From CAYNFR01 sp964396595 (GTDB lineage: Bacteria; Bacteroidota; Bacteroidia; Chitinophagales; Saprospiraceae): 64,000 nt of DNA. The notes below the pieces were generated by a model, which worked only from the letters and a program-made list of their open reading frames with translations, was not told the origin of the DNA and made no database searches. Made by a program: the position numbers and the translations under genes. Below are positions 53,585 through 62,998 of this stretch, piece after piece. Position 1 is the first letter of the stretch. Every line of letters begins with the position of its first letter. The DNA is taken from contig CAYNFR010000003.1 of the NCBI GenBank assembly GCA_964396595.1, forward strand, positions 62,001 to 126,000, written 5' to 3'.

Positions 53585-55021
53585 ATGAATAAAGTTCTTC
53601 ACATATCTACTGAATGTTACCCTATGGCCAAAGCAGGTGGCATGGCCGATGTGGTAGGATCTTTGCCGGTGTATCAGAGCAAGCTCAACTGGTATCCTTC
53701 AGTAATTATACCTCGATACAGACTCCCCTATTTTGAAACAAATACGTTTCGAAAAGTCTATTCAGGAAGTTTTAAAATGGAAAGCACAGGCTATTTTTTT
53801 GACATTATTAAGGTGCAAAAAAATGGTGCTCCATTTGATTTATATTGCGTACATATCCCCGAATTATACGATCGGGATTCCATCTATTTAGATAAAAACG
53901 GTATCGGATTTAGTGATGAACCGGAGCGCAACATAGGCTTCCAAAGAGCAGTGCTTGAATGGCTTAATGCAGAAAATCCGGGATTTAGTATCTTGCATTG
54001 TCACGATCATCAGACCGGATTCATACCCTTTCTCGTAAAAAAAACCGAGACTTATCCCTCAATTTCTAATCTTAAAATTTTCTATACAATTCATAATGGA
54101 GCCTATAATAGTCGATATCCATGGTACAGAAGAGACTTACTACCATTATATCCTTCTAAGCTGAATCAACTTATTGATTGGGATGGACACATGGACGCTT
54201 CAGCTACGGCTATCAGATATTCTGACCATGTAAGTACTGTATCCCCCAGCTATTTACAAGAATGTGTTAATGATCTCGCACCGCTGCGATATGCTGTCAG
54301 CAATGAACCAGATAGATTTTCCGGCATTCTTAATGGTATTGATGCCGATGTATGGAATCCCAAAACCGACGAGCTACTCACAAGTCCCTTTACTAAATCC
54401 TGGGATCAATTTAAAAAATCTAATAAAGCCGAAATTCTTTCCCATCTATATAGAAGTGAAGATGTGCCTCTACTGAGTTTTATCGGACGATTTGCTCATC
54501 AAAAAGGAGGAGATCTACTTGTCCCTGCCATTGAGCGAATATTGGCCAAATATGGCTTTGTCAATTTTTTCATACTCGGTAGTGGAGATAAATTTATTGA
54601 ATCCAAAGTGCAGGATCTACATGATATATATAGCGAAAGAGTGGCTATATATCTCGGATATAATGAATCACTAGCCCATCAGGTCTATGCAGCTAGTGAC
54701 TTTATCATTATGCCATCGAGATTTGAACCGTGTGGCTTAAATCAAATGTTCGCCATGCGTTATGGATCCTTAGTTATCGCACGAAAAACAGGCGGGCTTA
54801 AAGACACTGTCATTGATTACGAAGGGGGAGGTCATGGCATCAGCTTCGACTTTGATAGTATAGATGATCTCGTACATGCGATGTCAAGAGCCTTAAATCT
54901 TTATAAAAATCAATCACTCTTTAAAGATCTAAGAAATCAAGTGGTAAAATTTGATTTCTCCTGGGATCAATCTGCAAAAAAATATTGTGACATTTATAAT
55001 AAATTAATTCAAGCATCATGA
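53585..55021 (+). CDS. glgA: Glycogen synthase (ADP-glucose type)
   Basis: This 478-residue GT5 enzyme elongates glycogen from ADP-glucose. The N-terminal donor-binding motif KAGGMADVVGSLP (residues 16-28) corresponds to KxGGL. The second Rossmann domain has SFIGRFAHQKGGDLL, the catalytic region IMPSRFEPCGLNQMFAMRYG (E in FEPCGL) and a RKTGGLKDTV end. Full length. Its stop overlaps the glgC start by 4 nt (ATGA), so synthesis of donor-making and polymerising enzymes is coupled. Confidence 0.95.
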   Translation: MNKVLHISTECYPMAKAGGMADVVGSLPVYQSKLNWYPSVIIPRYRLPYFETNTFRKVYSGSFKMESTGYFFDIIKVQKNGAPFDLYCVHIPELYDRDSIYLDKNGIGFSDEPERNIGFQRAVLEWLNAENPGFSILHCHDHQTGFIPFLVKKTETYPSISNLKIFYTIHNGAYNSRYPWYRRDLLPLYPSKLNQLIDWDGHMDASATAIRYSDHVSTVSPSYLQECVNDLAPLRYAVSNEPDRFSGILNGIDADVWNPKTDELLTSPFTKSWDQFKKSNKAEILSHLYRSEDVPLLSFIGRFAHQKGGDLLVPAIERILAKYGFVNFFILGSGDKFIESKVQDLHDIYSERVAIYLGYNESLAHQVYAASDFIIMPSRFEPCGLNQMFAMRYGSLVIARKTGGLKDTVIDYEGGGHGISFDFDSIDDLVHAMSRALNLYKNQSLFKDLRNQVVKFDFSWDQSAKKYCDIYNKLIQAS

Positions 55022-56298
55022 TTGGAAGAAATACTGTAGCAGTCATACTTGGCGGCGGTGTAGGAAGTAGACTTTACCCACTTACGCAAGATAGATCTAA
55101 ACCAGCTGTGCCTATAGCCGGGAAATTTAGATTAATCGATATACCCATATCAAATTGTCTGAACAGCAATGTCAATCGAATTTTTGTGTTAACACAGTTT
55201 AACAGTGCTTCTCTCAATTCTCATATCAAGAATGCTTTTCACTTTGATATTTTTTCGAATGGATTCGTTGATATTCTAGCCGCTGAGCAGACACGTACTA
55301 GTTCAGAATGGTTTCAAGGTACTGCCGATGCCGTGCGTCAATGTCGGAGCTACTTAGAAAATCACAAGTATGAAAATCTCATGATTCTATCTGGTGATCA
55401 ACTGTATCAGATGGACTTCAATGAGATTATAAAATGGCATAACGATACGCAATCAGACTTGACTGTGGCTACTATTCCAGTGAATGCACATGACGCACCG
55501 GGATTCGGTATCTTGAAAGTTGATCAAGAAAATAACATAATTAACTTCATCGAAAAACCCACAAAGGATATCTTGGATCAATGGTCATCACCTGTGGCGG
55601 CAGAGTATGCAACACAAGACAAGCATTACTTAGCATCGATGGGCATTTATATATTTAAAAGTGGTGTATTGGGTAAGTTATTTGATGAACATCCACGAGC
55701 ACTTGACTTTGGTAAAGAAATCATTCCTGTAGCCGTTCAAAGTCCAAATTACAAGGTAACTAGTTTTTCATTCGGAGGATATTGGACTGATATTGGAACA
55801 ATTGCCTCTTTCTTTGAGGCCAACCTTCGATTGACACACTACCTTCCTGAGTTTAATCTTTATGATAATATCAACAAGATATATACTAACGCTAGGATGC
55901 TATCACCATCCAAGATTTTTGAAACCAGATTAAATCATGCCCTCATCGCAGAAGGCTGTATTATACATGCGCACTCTATTGAAGAGGCCATAGTCGGTGT
56001 ACGTTCGCGTATAGGTCGAGGTACGCAGATAAAAAAGGCCATAATAATGGGTATTGACTATTATCAATCCATTAATGAGATCCAACTTCATCCTGAGATA
56101 GCTCTTCTAGGAATAGGAGACAATTGTTTTATAGAAAATACCATCATTGATAAAAATGTCAAAATAGGTAACAATTGTGTGATCAAAGGGGCTGAGCATT
56201 TACCTGATTCTGAAGGCGAGACTTATTGCATCAGGGATGGAATCGTGATTATTAAAAAAGGTGCTCATGTAACTGATAACTCACATATTGGAGCCTAA
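55018..56298 (+). CDS. glgC: Glucose-1-phosphate adenylyltransferase (ADP-glucose pyrophosphorylase)
   Basis: This 426-residue enzyme makes ADP-glucose from glucose-1-phosphate and ATP, the committed step of glycogen synthesis. N-terminal nucleotide loop: ILGGGVGSRLYPLTQDRSKP, then SGDQLYQMDF, and the glucose-phosphate region FIEKPTKD. The C-terminal part (about 290-426) is a left-handed beta-helix (NTIIDKNVKIGNNCVIKGAE). It is the last gene of the glg set. The 394-bp gap beyond precedes the GH31 gene. Confidence 0.95.
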   Translation: MIGRNTVAVILGGGVGSRLYPLTQDRSKPAVPIAGKFRLIDIPISNCLNSNVNRIFVLTQFNSASLNSHIKNAFHFDIFSNGFVDILAAEQTRTSSEWFQGTADAVRQCRSYLENHKYENLMILSGDQLYQMDFNEIIKWHNDTQSDLTVATIPVNAHDAPGFGILKVDQENNIINFIEKPTKDILDQWSSPVAAEYATQDKHYLASMGIYIFKSGVLGKLFDEHPRALDFGKEIIPVAVQSPNYKVTSFSFGGYWTDIGTIASFFEANLRLTHYLPEFNLYDNINKIYTNARMLSPSKIFETRLNHALIAEGCIIHAHSIEEAIVGVRSRIGRGTQIKKAIIMGIDYYQSINEIQLHPEIALLGIGDNCFIENTIIDKNVKIGNNCVIKGAEHLPDSEGETYCIRDGIVIIKKGAHVTDNSHIGA

Positions 56299-56692
56299 GG
56301 CAGAATGCCCAAAATGTTGTTCTGAAAATAATGCCTAAATTAAGGCCATCCCTACCTACTGGAGCCATGTCAAAAGGCGAAATAACCATGCTAAGCACCA
56401 AAGTTCCGATGATCAGTAACATAGCCCGACGGATAGGGTGTCTATAATGCGACACTAGAAATAATGTTGAAATTTACCACAACCCTGGTATCAAAAATAA
56501 TGCTAAATATTGTAAGTTTTATCGACCAAAATAAGAACCGAATTTTGGACACCCTAGGCCTAAGGGCTGTTGACTTATTAGTGTCTGCCTTAATCTGCGT
56601 GTGATTTAAGTGAGAATAGCATGCTTTATTGACTAAGAGATTATTAATTTTGCGGCTTTTCGGAGTCATCCGAGCTTCATGAAAAAGGATAT
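56299..56692. other. 394-bp gap between glgC and the GH31 gene, with a possible promoter
   Basis: No gene I can support. A minus-strand frame (56252-56455) gives a hydrophobic peptide (SHYRHPIRRAMLLIIGTLVL) that looks more protein-like than chance but matches nothing known to me and overlaps glgC. TAATTTTG (56645-56652) matches the -7 box 41 bp before the GH31 start, with no well-spaced TTG upstream, so the GH31 gene may have its own promoter. Confidence 0.35.
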
Positions 56693-59047
56693 ATGAAACC
56701 TGCTGTTGAATTTTTTCCGGGGGCGGTGGTTAAGACTGTCCATAGTGATCATTTGATTGAAGTCTACACTGAGAACGAAATCGTACTCAGAGTTCACATC
56801 ATTAATGATCGCATCATGCGATTGAGATATGGTCTTTACCAATACTTTTTAAATGACTTTTCCTATGCTATTGACGAAAAGTTTGAACCTTGTCAGACGA
56901 CCTATACCTTTCAGGAACATAATGGACACTTGTCAATTAAGACCTCCTTATTGACATGTCGCATCAGCAAGAAAGATTGTTCCGTTTCTTTTTACGATAC
57001 TAACGATAGCCTTATAAACAAAGATGAAAAGGGATTTCACTGGGAATACCTGGAAGAAACTGGCAATAGTGTCGTTATGATGACTAAGCAGAATTTTAAG
57101 GGAGAGGTTTACTTTGGACTTGGCGATAAACCTACTGAACTGAATCTTCGTGGCAAACGCATGAATAACTGGGGAACAGATTGTTATGGATACGATTACG
57201 GGTGGGATCCCTTATATAAAAACATTCCTTTTTATTATGGCTTGCATGATGGCATAGCATACGGGATATTCTTTGATAATAGCCACAGAACATATTTTGA
57301 CTTCGGTCACGAACGTTATAATGCCACTAGTTTTTGGTCAATGGGTGGCGAAATGAATTACTACTTCATTTATGGTCCTACCTTGATGGAAGTCAGTCAA
57401 GAATATGCTTCTATGACTGGGACTCACGACCTGCCGGCGATGTGGTCACTGGGTTTTCAGCAGTGCAAATGGTCATATTATCCCGAGTCAGTGGTGCGTG
57501 ATATCACAGATCGCATGCGCGAAGAGAAGATACCATGTGATGCCATTTATCTGGACATAGATTATATGGATGGCTTCCGATGTTTCACATGGGATAAAGA
57601 GAGATTTCCCGATCCTAAGGGGCTGGTTTCAGATTTGCGCAGTCAGGGATTCAAGACTGTAGTGATACTTGACCCGGGTATAAAGATTGATCATGAGTAT
57701 TCCGTTTTTAAGGAGGCATTAGAAAAAGGTTACTTCTGTCGTCGTAAGGATGGGCCTTATGCCGCTGGAATCGTGTGGCCAGGCAGGTGTTATTTCCCTG
57801 ATTTCACCAATCCTGAAGTTCGCGATTGGTGGGCCGGACTATTTAAGGATTTCTTAGCCATGGCGGAAATCGATGGTGTATGGAACGATATGAACGAGCC
57901 GGCACTATTCGAGGTTGAAAGCAAGACGCTACCTATGGATGTTCGATTCGATTACGACGGCAATCCATGCAGCCATGCCAAGGCACACAATGTCTATGGA
58001 ATGCAGATGGTCAGAGCTACCTATGACGGTCTTAAAAATCACGCTCCCCACAAGAGAATGCTGACGATTACAAGGTCAGGATATAGTGGATTACAACGTT
58101 ACTCAAGTGTATGGACAGGAGACAATATCGCATCATGGAAGCATCTATGGATAGCCAATGTCCAAAGTCAGCGCTTGGCGGTCAGTGGTGTCTCATATGT
58201 TGGTTCAGATATAGGCGGCTTTGTAGGGAAACCTACTCCTGAGTTATTTGTGAGATGGATACAACTGGGAATATTTCATCCTTTTTGTCGGGTACACTCT
58301 TCGCAAGACGACGGTGACCAAGAGCCATGGTCATTCGGTGAGGCGGCGTTGGATTCCTTCCGTAAGGCTGTGGAATTACGTTATATGCTTCTTCCTTATC
58401 ACTATACACAGTTCTATTTGCACCATAAGACAGGAGTGCCGTTGCTCAGGCCATTAGCATGGTTCGATCAGACAGATGTGAATAATCTGACACGAGATAA
58501 TGAGTTCTTCTGTGGAGAGCATTTACTTACAGCTGCTATAACAGAACCAGGAGTCCAGTCGGTAAACATTTATTTACCCGGAGGAATGTGGTACTCATAC
58601 TGGAATAATGAGCTTATCCAAGGCAAGAGAATCTATCAGCAAGCCGTAACGATTGATCAATTTCCGCTTTATGTCAAGGCAGGAGCTATAATTCCACATT
58701 ATCCTGTGCAACAGTATGTCGGAGAAAAGAAGTTTGACACCGTAAAACTGAATGTGTATTTTAACCCATACGCAGAAGTAAGTTCACTTTATGAAGATGA
58801 TCATGATGGCCAAGCATATAAGGAAGGAAACTATCGTCTATCAAGATTCACTTCCGGAGTAAAAAATGGTGGATACGAAATTACACAGCAACTAGAAGGT
58901 TCATTTGTGCCACCATATGGATCATTCGAATTGAATCTCATCGGATTCGCACAGATAAAAAAGATCGAAATTGATGGTCAGGAATTAAATACAAAAGGCA
59001 AACTAATTGTACCCGTTAACTTCTCCAAAGTCACACTATACATGTAA
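56693..59047 (+). CDS. Glycoside hydrolase family 31 (alpha-glucosidase type)
   Basis: This 784-residue enzyme releases alpha-linked glucose (or related sugars) from the non-reducing end. N-terminal beta-sandwich, then the barrel with CDAIYLDIDYMDGFRCFTWD, the nucleophile Asp399 in GVWNDMNEPALFE, and the second acid/base region near GDNIASWKHLW, SDIGGFVGKPTPEL and RVHSSQDDGDQEPW, with C-terminal beta domains. No signal peptide, so cytoplasmic. Next to glgBAC it suggests turnover of glycogen or maltodextrin. Length is typical. Confidence 0.93.
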   Translation: MKPAVEFFPGAVVKTVHSDHLIEVYTENEIVLRVHIINDRIMRLRYGLYQYFLNDFSYAIDEKFEPCQTTYTFQEHNGHLSIKTSLLTCRISKKDCSVSFYDTNDSLINKDEKGFHWEYLEETGNSVVMMTKQNFKGEVYFGLGDKPTELNLRGKRMNNWGTDCYGYDYGWDPLYKNIPFYYGLHDGIAYGIFFDNSHRTYFDFGHERYNATSFWSMGGEMNYYFIYGPTLMEVSQEYASMTGTHDLPAMWSLGFQQCKWSYYPESVVRDITDRMREEKIPCDAIYLDIDYMDGFRCFTWDKERFPDPKGLVSDLRSQGFKTVVILDPGIKIDHEYSVFKEALEKGYFCRRKDGPYAAGIVWPGRCYFPDFTNPEVRDWWAGLFKDFLAMAEIDGVWNDMNEPALFEVESKTLPMDVRFDYDGNPCSHAKAHNVYGMQMVRATYDGLKNHAPHKRMLTITRSGYSGLQRYSSVWTGDNIASWKHLWIANVQSQRLAVSGVSYVGSDIGGFVGKPTPELFVRWIQLGIFHPFCRVHSSQDDGDQEPWSFGEAALDSFRKAVELRYMLLPYHYTQFYLHHKTGVPLLRPLAWFDQTDVNNLTRDNEFFCGEHLLTAAITEPGVQSVNIYLPGGMWYSYWNNELIQGKRIYQQAVTIDQFPLYVKAGAIIPHYPVQQYVGEKKFDTVKLNVYFNPYAEVSSLYEDDHDGQAYKEGNYRLSRFTSGVKNGGYEITQQLEGSFVPPYGSFELNLIGFAQIKKIEIDGQELNTKGKLIVPVNFSKVTLYM

Positions 59048-59141
59048 AAAGTGATAGATCAACAGAGCCCAGTACCTTGTAAGCTCAGGACAATAGTCCC
59101 CATGATAAGTATCGGCCAAAGAAATTTATTATCTTGCCTTC

Positions 59142-59498
59142 ATGTCTAACACATGTATTCAATGCGGTACTAAATTCGTCGGACGCAAAGACAAGATTTT
59201 TTGCGGAGATTACTGTCGTAGTGCTTATCATAATACTAACCGCAGAGAAGACGAGGACATCGTAAAAAGCATAAATAATATCCTCAAAAAAAATAGAAAG
59301 ATCCTTCAATCACTTGTCGTCAACAACCGTACTAAGAGTACGAGACAAAAATTAATAGAAGAAGGATTCAACTTTAGTTATTTTACAAACGAATACACTA
59401 CGAAGGCAGGAAAGATCTATCGTTACTGCTATGACTATGGTTACACCTCTCTGGAAGGAGATCTTATAGCTATTGTCGAAAAAAAATCCTATGTCTAA
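59142..59498 (+). CDS. Small zinc-ribbon protein of unknown function
   Basis: This 118-residue protein has a CxxC...CxxxC zinc-binding motif at the N-terminus (CIQCGTKF, IFCGDYCRSAYHN), then a basic helical region (KSINNILKKNRKILQ) and a C-terminal segment ending YTSLEGDLIAIVEKK. The arrangement is seen in small Bacteroidota proteins without assigned function; DNA or RNA binding is plausible. Its last bases overlap the start of the GNAT gene by 8 nt, so the two are translationally linked. Confidence 0.65.
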   Translation: MSNTCIQCGTKFVGRKDKIFCGDYCRSAYHNTNRREDEDIVKSINNILKKNRKILQSLVVNNRTKSTRQKLIEEGFNFSYFTNEYTTKAGKIYRYCYDYGYTSLEGDLIAIVEKKSYV

Positions 59499-60060
59499 CA
59501 AGTTAATAATCACACATGCAGTTACTGCATCAGATCTCGAAAATATTCTTGCCTTACAATCCTTAAATCTGGCCACGAATATTCCCGAGGATGTAGCGCG
59601 TCACGAGGGTTTTGTTACGATAAAACATACCATAGAACTTCTAGAAGTCATGAACCGCCCATACCCGCATGTGATTGCAAAAGACTTAGAGGATGTAGTA
59701 GGATATGCCCTTGTCATGTTACCTGATTTAGCTCCGGAAATTCCCTTCTTGAAACCCATGTTTGATACCTTCAGTTCAATGAATTACAACGGACTACGGA
59801 TCAGAAAGGAAGACTATTTCGTCATGGGACAGATATGCGTTGCTAAAGATTACAGATCTACTGGAGTCTTCGCAAGAATGTATGATTACTTAACGACTAG
59901 CATGAAAGCTCATTTTAAATATTGTATCACAGAAATCTCCCAGTCCAATCAGCGTTCTCTTGCCGCTCATCTGAAATTAGGTTTTACCATCATTCATGAA
60001 CATATCGGAGAAGATGGTATTAATTGGTACACCGTATTACTAGATCTTACTAAACAATAA
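59491..60060 (+). CDS. GNAT-family N-acetyltransferase
   Basis: This 189-residue acetyltransferase: the acetyl-CoA-binding motif A region is MGQICVAKDYRSTGVFARMYD, followed by SQSNQRSLAAHLKLGFTIIHEH, the typical strand-helix ending. Preceding beta strands (PHVIAKDLEDVVGYALVML) fit motif D/C. Substrate unknown. The ATG at 59491 gives an 8-nt overlap with the zinc-ribbon gene; a TTG at 59473 is an alternative. Its TAA stop is in the same frame as the kinase gene that follows. Confidence 0.83.
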   Translation: MSNKLIITHAVTASDLENILALQSLNLATNIPEDVARHEGFVTIKHTIELLEVMNRPYPHVIAKDLEDVVGYALVMLPDLAPEIPFLKPMFDTFSSMNYNGLRIRKEDYFVMGQICVAKDYRSTGVFARMYDYLTTSMKAHFKYCITEISQSNQRSLAAHLKLGFTIIHEHIGEDGINWYTVLLDLTKQ

Positions 60061-60063
60061 GCG

Positions 60064-60612
60064 CTGAAGTTCAAGAAATTTTTTATTGGCATAGGTGGTG
60101 TGAGCCGTGCTGGCAAATCCACATTAGCGAACAAACTGGCAACTGAATTTAATTTATCCGGATACAATGTTGTCATAATTGATCAAGATGATTATGTCTT
60201 GAACCAAGAACAAATTCCGCTTATTAAAAATAAAACCGACTGGGAAACACCTCTCAGTATGGATTGGCCACGACTGAAAACGGCAATCACGAATAACTTA
60301 ATAGAATATGACATAGTTATTCTCGAAGGAATTTTCTGCTTCTACGACTGTGAGATAACCACCATGATGGATCTCAAGATATTTCTCAAGATCAGCTACC
60401 GCCTATTCGAAGAACGAAAGAAAAAAGACTTAAGATGGGATAACACACCCGTACCCAGCTGGTATCGGCGTCATATATGGCAATCGTACAAGTCTTATGG
60501 AATACCGGAGGAGATGAATGATGTCCTTCTACTATGTGATAACGCACAAAGCTCTCCGTATCTAAAAGCTTTAATCGAGCATATAACATTGAACTTAGAA
60601 AATAAGTCATAA
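60064..60612 (+). CDS. Nicotinamide-riboside/uridine-kinase-like P-loop kinase, non-ATG start
   Basis: The product is about 182 residues if begun at CTG 60064. The Walker A strand and loop read KKFFIGIGGVSRAGKSTLAN, followed by VIIDQDDYVLN, WETPLSMDWPRL, ILEGIFCFYD and WYRRHIWQSYKSYGIPEEM. Order and spacing resemble nicotinamide riboside kinase more than uridine kinase. The strand before the P-loop lies upstream of the first GTG (60100), so that GTG cannot be the true start of a folded kinase. Translation must begin at a rare CTG (60064), or by readthrough or restart after the GNAT stop in the same frame. It ends 5 bp before the restriction-endonuclease remnant. Confidence 0.65.
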   Translation: MKFKKFFIGIGGVSRAGKSTLANKLATEFNLSGYNVVIIDQDDYVLNQEQIPLIKNKTDWETPLSMDWPRLKTAITNNLIEYDIVILEGIFCFYDCEITTMMDLKIFLKISYRLFEERKKKDLRWDNTPVPSWYRRHIWQSYKSYGIPEEMNDVLLLCDNAQSSPYLKALIEHITLNLENKS

Positions 60613-60617
60613 ATAAG

Positions 60618-61228
60618 ATGCCATATTCATTTATGAAGATTATAACAGCTGAACAGCTTTATGAACAATTGATCTTTGACGCTGAAATTATTGCTAAGAA
60701 GGGCGTTATTAATTTCTCCTAAAACCCCTTATCCGTTACAGTTGAAAGTAAAAATAGTGTTGGTAATTTATTACAATAATGGTTAAAAGAGTGGATGAAG
60801 CAGGGAAGAATCGAATTATAAGAAAGTGGTCATGTACAGTCTTTTCCTGAATTATACTTAGACTTAGAGAATAAAAAAGAGGGCTTCTTAAGGTCAAAAC
60901 TTCTGATTGGGATAGAGGTCAGGGATTTGACCTAGCGAACTTTGACTCATTTTGTAGCTCATTGGTGGAAGGAGCAAACAAGCTTGATTCAGACTATCTT
61001 TATTCGCCTACCGCTTGGAAAGTAGATAAATATCAATAAAGAACATTTGGTTAAAAAATATGGGAACTTGCATCTCCAAGTAGTACATATCCCTTCAAAG
61101 TTCAGGAAAAGAAAAAAGTCATTTGTAATATCCGACCTGCTACATGGTACTCACACAAGACTAAAACTTCCTCTTATGATTTAGCTATCAATTCCAGCTA
61201 TAGTCTCATTGGCACCCATTTCGTTTAA
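60618..61228 (+). pseudogene. Degraded type II restriction endonuclease gene (NgoBV/NlaIV-like)
   Basis: A clear protein is spread over all three frames. It starts MPYSFMKIITAEQLYEQLIF, then NFS*NPLSVTVESKNSVGNL, PELYLDLENKKEGF, a shift to VKTSDWDRGQGFDLANFDSF, then a further shift to WELASPSSTYPFKV, VICNIRPATWYS and the stop at 61226. At least three in-frame stops and two frameshifts are present. The LEVKTSDWDRGQGFDLANF block and NIRPATWYS resemble family PF09564 restriction enzymes from memory (moderate confidence). No DNA methyltransferase is near. Confidence 0.6.
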
Positions 61229-61312
61229 TAACACCATAAGATCGGCATGTGTCACACCTCTTTTTACCAATTCTGACTTAAGTATTCTCTTTACAGTCGC
61301 ATTCCAATTCAA
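61181..61312 (-). pseudogene. Truncated DUF6471-like helix-turn-helix remnant
   Basis: A 43-codon minus-strand frame reads NWNATVKRILKSELVKRGVT then HADLMVLLNEMGANETIAGI and stops. The KRxLKxELxxRGV...L pattern is the N-terminal part of the DUF6471 domain, a small DNA-binding-like family; the C-terminal half is absent. A TTG at 61312 could serve as start. It overlaps the 3' end of the restriction-endonuclease remnant by 48 bp on the opposite strand, so the two pieces were probably joined by a deletion. Small and dead or dubious. The remaining 124 bp to 61436 hold nothing seen. Confidence 0.45.
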
Positions 61313-61436
61313 AGCATTCAATGTTAATATGTTTGCAAATACGTTATAATTGTCATATATGCGAATATGAATAACACATACTAAATCTCGTACAATTCAA
61401 TAAATCTACCATCTATCGTCTCAACGCCATCTCCCC

Positions 61437-62885
61437 TCAATCCGCCGTCCTGACAATAGTATTCTCTTGAATCCAGCATGGCACACGGAAACTAGATCCC
61501 GCTTGAATCTGTCTAAAGAAAATATCTTCTTTGCTAGGCATATATTTAGTGTATGCAGCGATTAGGCTATTTGCCTCCGAAGCAGATGAAGGATCGATTC
61601 GTTTAGCGAGCTCGAACTTGTCAATAGCCGGCCAAGTGACTATCTGGCTATCCCAACCGCGACCGGGGCCACATAATGGACCACTCGAAGCATATAACTT
61701 ACCGATTAATATAAATGGCTCGCCCCAGTTAGATCTATGTTCTGCAGCGCGCAATGCATACCTTCTTGCCTCTGGAAAATTTTTGATATGCGCATAATAT
61801 ATCTTGCTGATTGTTAACAGCTTATCAGCTTTTTGAAGAGGATCTTCCGTAACGGCGACATAATCCTCCAGATGCCTGATGGCAGCTCTAAATTCACCGC
61901 TCTCTAGTGCTGTGTAGGCCAAGCGTAGTGGACCCGGTGGTGGAGGCGCTACATAGCAAGCTTTATCTTTTGCTGTACGTAAGACAACTAACTGAGGGTG
62001 CTCTGCATTACAATTTGCCCATAGCATCTTGTAGTATACCTCTGAGACATTATCACAGTCTTCTTGATCGGCTTCAAAATGTGCATAATATTTATCCATA
62101 TAATATGCGCAATCATAAAACCCTCTTATCCCTTCGAGTCCGGCAAGAAGATCAGGGGTGTATTCGTTTATGATCTCCCAAGATTCGCACATCTCACCTT
62201 TACATGTAGCAAGGCCGTTTTTTACGGCATCTAGTAAGGTCATTGCCAACGGTTGTGCTTCTTCTACAGAAGTTTTTTCTGCGAGAATGCGATCGTACAG
62301 TAATCTTGAAAAGGGATTTATTACGAAATAATCAGCTTCTTTTCCACGAGTCTCTATGACTGCCACAAAGTCACGGTACATCGTTTCTTCATCAATATGC
62401 CCTCGAATATTGTAATAACTATCAAATGCCTTACTCGCTCGAGTTGTAATCTTTGCAGCCGGAAAGCACTCTATCTGCTTATCATAAATCGCCAAAATCG
62501 TATCTGCTATCCCCTGTTTTAGATTCTCTGCAGCTTGATTATACAAATACGTATAAATATTAACCCCATCTCTGAAATGATATGTTACACGACCATTAGC
62601 ACCCGGAGCTGTGTAAAAAGCTTGTTTCCATAATTCTCTTGCCGCTTCGTATCGATCAAACTTGTATTGATCTCGATATAAAGTGTAAGCGTCCTCCGTC
62701 CTGCTTCGCTCAGCTGGTGAGAGATCATCTAGTGTCATACAGCTTGTGAGTCTCTCGGTTGGTACATCATTTTTTATCTCAGGTGATACAGGCTCTTGAG
62801 GGATCTGTTGTTCAATCTTGGGGCTGCATCCTATGAACATACCAAGAAAAAGAAGATAAGCCATCGATCTATAATTCACTTTCAT
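61437..62885 (-). CDS. TPR-like lipoprotein, paralogue of the downstream-numbered neighbour
   Basis: This protein of about 482 residues has a lipobox (LFLGMFIGC, Cys near 19). The body is helical and tetratricopeptide-like (ARELWKQAFYTAPGA, ALESGEFRAAIRHLEDYVAV, ARRYALRAAEHRSNWGEPFI). The C-terminal part (PSKEDIFFRQIQAGSS, FRVPCWIQENTIVR) repeats the ending of the next gene. A frame from 63041 adds 52 residues without a signal sequence, so the ATG at 62885 is chosen. Function unknown. The partner gene lies 170 bp upstream on the same strand. Confidence 0.7.
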   Translation of the reverse strand: MKVNYRSMAYLLFLGMFIGCSPKIEQQIPQEPVSPEIKNDVPTERLTSCMTLDDLSPAERSRTEDAYTLYRDQYKFDRYEAARELWKQAFYTAPGANGRVTYHFRDGVNIYTYLYNQAAENLKQGIADTILAIYDKQIECFPAAKITTRASKAFDSYYNIRGHIDEETMYRDFVAVIETRGKEADYFVINPFSRLLYDRILAEKTSVEEAQPLAMTLLDAVKNGLATCKGEMCESWEIINEYTPDLLAGLEGIRGFYDCAYYMDKYYAHFEADQEDCDNVSEVYYKMLWANCNAEHPQLVVLRTAKDKACYVAPPPPGPLRLAYTALESGEFRAAIRHLEDYVAVTEDPLQKADKLLTISKIYYAHIKNFPEARRYALRAAEHRSNWGEPFILIGKLYASSGPLCGPGRGWDSQIVTWPAIDKFELAKRIDPSSASEANSLIAAYTKYMPSKEDIFFRQIQAGSSFRVPCWIQENTIVRTAD

Positions 62886-62998
62886 TCTATCTTTGATTTT
62901 TATTGTTGATACTTTAAAGATACGTCCTATTTCATAATCGACCTGAGGCTTTAACAGTTTATTAGCTGATACAGTAACACATGAGGAGGGGGCATAAA

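Noticed and set aside
59142..61312. An intact defence island (zinc-ribbon, GNAT, kinase, restriction enzyme)
   Set aside because: The restriction gene is clearly dead and no methyltransferase is present. The other three genes look like ordinary metabolism or modification genes.
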